Shown piece by piece: positions 62,711 through 64,000 of a stretch of DNA of 64,000 nucleotides. Made by a program: the position numbers and the translations under genes. Numbering within the stretch: position 1 is the first letter of the stretch; every line of letters begins with the position of its first letter. Source of the DNA: Lachnospiraceae bacterium (GTDB taxonomy: Bacteria > Bacillota > Clostridia > Lachnospirales > Lachnospiraceae); NCBI GenBank assembly GCA_019421365.1, contig JAHZFJ010000010.1, positions 62,001 to 126,000 on the forward strand, in the 5' to 3' direction. The notes under the pieces were generated by a model, which worked only from the letters and a program-made list of their open reading frames with translations, had not been told where the DNA came from and did no database searches.

Positions 62711-63604
62711 TTACTCTATTGCACCAAGAATTACAATACCAATTACACAGATGATAATCATTGAATAATGTTTAAGTGATAACTTTTCCTTAAGAAATAT
62801 CCTGCTCCATAATACCGATGCCACACAGTAAGAAGAAATAACTGGTGCTGCTGCAATCGCGTTCGCACCAACCGCAAATATATAAGCAAATTGACCTGCA
62901 GTTTCAAATATTGCTGCTATGAATTTGGGACTTTCTCTTTTTACAGTTAATTTTTCTTTCTTAATAACCACAACATAGATAAATGCCAGGATTCCTAAGA
63001 ATAGAAATGTCAATTCATAAGCCACATTTGCAGTATTCTCATTTAATTTCTCTAATACAAGACTATCCGCTAATGTGCCCGCTGCATCAATGATACAGTA
63101 TAGAATCGGAAGTAAGATAGCAAGAAAACTCTTGGTATACTTTACATTTGCTATACTTTGTCTCTTAACTCGTAACTCTTCGTCTTCTTTCATCTCTACT
63201 AATCCAAGACCAATTACTCCGATGCAAACAAGAACCACTGCAAATGTTTGAAGACTACTCATTCTTTGCCCTAAGAATATAAAGCAACCAAGTGCCGCAA
63301 TTGCACCAGATGAATTACAAATCGGTGAAGAAATCGATAATTCAATATATCGAAGTCCGATATACCCAATCATCATTGAAATAATATATAACAAGGAAAC
63401 CGGTAGATACGTTACAAAATCTCCTATAGTTATCGGTGTTCCAACAATAAATAATTCATACATAGCATGTAGTCCCATTACAAGACCTACTGCCATAACC
63501 ATCTTTAAGTGACTATGCTTATCATCTGGTTTGGAACCAATCTTACTGAATAAGTCGGAACCACTCCAACATAATAAAGCCACTAAAGCTAACCAAAACC
63601 ACAT
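62711..63604 (-). CDS. EamA-type (DMT superfamily) transporter
   Basis: A 297-residue membrane protein with about ten helices arranged as two EamA repeats (about 1-130 and 160-296), for example WFWLALVALLCWSGSDLFSK at the start of the first repeat and IYVVVIKKEKLTV in the second. Such proteins move metabolites, sugars or amino acids across the membrane, but the substrate cannot be read. It follows fucI on the same strand after a terminator, so it is probably a separate transcript. The start ATG has AGGAAA upstream. Confidence 0.85.
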   Translation of the reverse strand: MWFWLALVALLCWSGSDLFSKIGSKPDDKHSHLKMVMAVGLVMGLHAMYELFIVGTPITIGDFVTYLPVSLLYIISMMIGYIGLRYIELSISSPICNSSGAIAALGCFIFLGQRMSSLQTFAVVLVCIGVIGLGLVEMKEDEELRVKRQSIANVKYTKSFLAILLPILYCIIDAAGTLADSLVLEKLNENTANVAYELTFLFLGILAFIYVVVIKKEKLTVKRESPKFIAAIFETAGQFAYIFAVGANAIAAAPVISSYCVASVLWSRIFLKEKLSLKHYSMIIICVIGIVILGAIE

Positions 63605-63699
63605 AAATACATTTCCTCTTTTCTTTTCTATTCCCTATTTCCCCAAATATAAAACAGTCACAACTCATATGCAATTGTACATAATTTCATAATAAAAAA

Positions 63700-63744
63700 A
63701 AAGCCCAAAAAAGACAAAAGCTAAATAATTATTTAACTTTTGCC
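63700..63744 (-). terminator. Terminator of fucI
   Basis: Arms CAAAAGCTAAATAA and TTATTTAACTTTTG (63717-63744) form an almost perfect palindrome. On the minus strand it is followed by TCTTTTTTGGGC and then nine T residues. Confidence 0.78.
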
Positions 63745-63818
63745 GTTTTTAGTATTTTAAAGTCTATATTTTTATTGTTGTAATATTTAGTATCATTATT
63801 TCCTATATAAACCTAGCT

Positions 63819-64000
63819 TTATTTATATAGTGGTCCATAGAATTTACATGCATCGAAATCAGCTGCTTCCTTATTCTGTGTACCGAAAGAAGCCCAGCTA
63901 TGTGGACGGAAGATTCTCTCATCAGAAACATTATGCATATTAACAGGGATACGAAGCATCGAAGCCAATGTAATTAAACGATCGCCTACATGTCCATAAA
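63819..64000 (-). CDS. fucI: L-fucose isomerase, 3' end (partial)
   Basis: The last 59-60 codons of a gene that continues past the right edge. The visible C-terminus runs YGHVGDRLITLASMLRI, then PVNMHNVSDERIFRPHSWASFG and ends FYGPLYK. This matches the C-terminus of FucI, which in E. coli has IGHVGADFITLASMLRIPV and ends near YGPLYK. FucI converts L-fucose to L-fuculose (and D-arabinose to D-ribulose). No other fuc gene is visible, so the pathway context is unknown. Confidence 0.9.
   Translation of the reverse strand, partial: YGHVGDRLITLASMLRIPVNMHNVSDERIFRPHSWASFGTQNKEAADFDACKFYGPLYK

Noticed and set aside
1..64000. CRISPR array, insertion sequence, prophage, tRNA or rRNA
   Set aside because: No direct-repeat/spacer pattern, transposase, integrase, phage gene or tRNA-like fold with a T-loop was seen on reading both strands.

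Overview
The window looks like a low-GC, spore-forming, motile, anaerobic Firmicute of the Lachnospiraceae, close to the plant-fibre degraders such as Lachnoclostridium (Clostridium) phytofermentans. The pointers are the GerA-type spore germination operon, the class II GalT, the lineage-typical MetG fragment, the FliB flagellin methylase, the glycoside hydrolases and phosphorylase, and the strongly AT-rich spacers. This is inferred from gene content; no 16S or other direct marker lies in the window. Most genes are on the minus strand.

Layout. 1-395: a T-box leader for a gene beyond the left edge. 396-2777: an envelope module (PspC, DUF4097, DUF1700, PadR regulator) with a clear promoter and operator. 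2846-7674: the Leloir operon galK-galE-galT with a winged-helix regulator upstream. 7791-10003: a motility protein yjfB and araR-araD with an AraR-type operator. 10143-14369: an alpha/beta hydrolase, then nitrogen assimilation (amt-glnK and gdhA). 14849-20205: a YitT membrane protein, a GDPD phosphodiesterase and a secreted serine hydrolase. 20301-23228: a three-gene membrane unit with a solute-binding/VWA protein. 23463-29175: a GH2 enzyme, a DUF4474 protein, an amidohydrolase and a ferredoxin. 29354-33264: the germination receptor operon A-C-small-B. 34397-42688: a carbohydrate locus (GH112 phosphorylase, GH105, solute-binding protein, two permeases, divergent AraC regulator) best read as rhamnogalacturonan-I oligosaccharide use. 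42779-49371: DUF2156, cold-shock protein, a 20-Cys peptide, asnB, a second YitT and a lytic transglycosylase. 49528-55951: a two-component system, an NlpC/P60 hydrolase and a BspA-type LRR protein, both with structured leaders. 56051-64000: CoiA-like protein, fliB, NimA-like flavoprotein, HD protein, a broken metG copy, an MCP, an EamA transporter and the 3' end of fucI.

Working together: the GH112 phosphorylase should yield galactose 1-phosphate, which GalT and GalE can use directly, so the two sugar loci may form one route. AraD and FucI point to arabinose and fucose (or D-arabinose) use, so several plant cell-wall sugars are covered. YjfB, FliB, the MCP and perhaps the transglycosylase are flagellar or chemotaxis genes lying outside any flagellar operon.

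The most notable non-coding signals are: a 63-nt cloverleaf-like intergenic repeat (three good copies and one decayed); a terminator-like hairpin between the cold-shock gene and its promoter; a three-way-junction leader with a WalR-type box before the NlpC/P60 gene; and structured 5' ends on the LRR and MCP transcripts. No tRNA, rRNA, CRISPR array, insertion sequence or prophage was seen.
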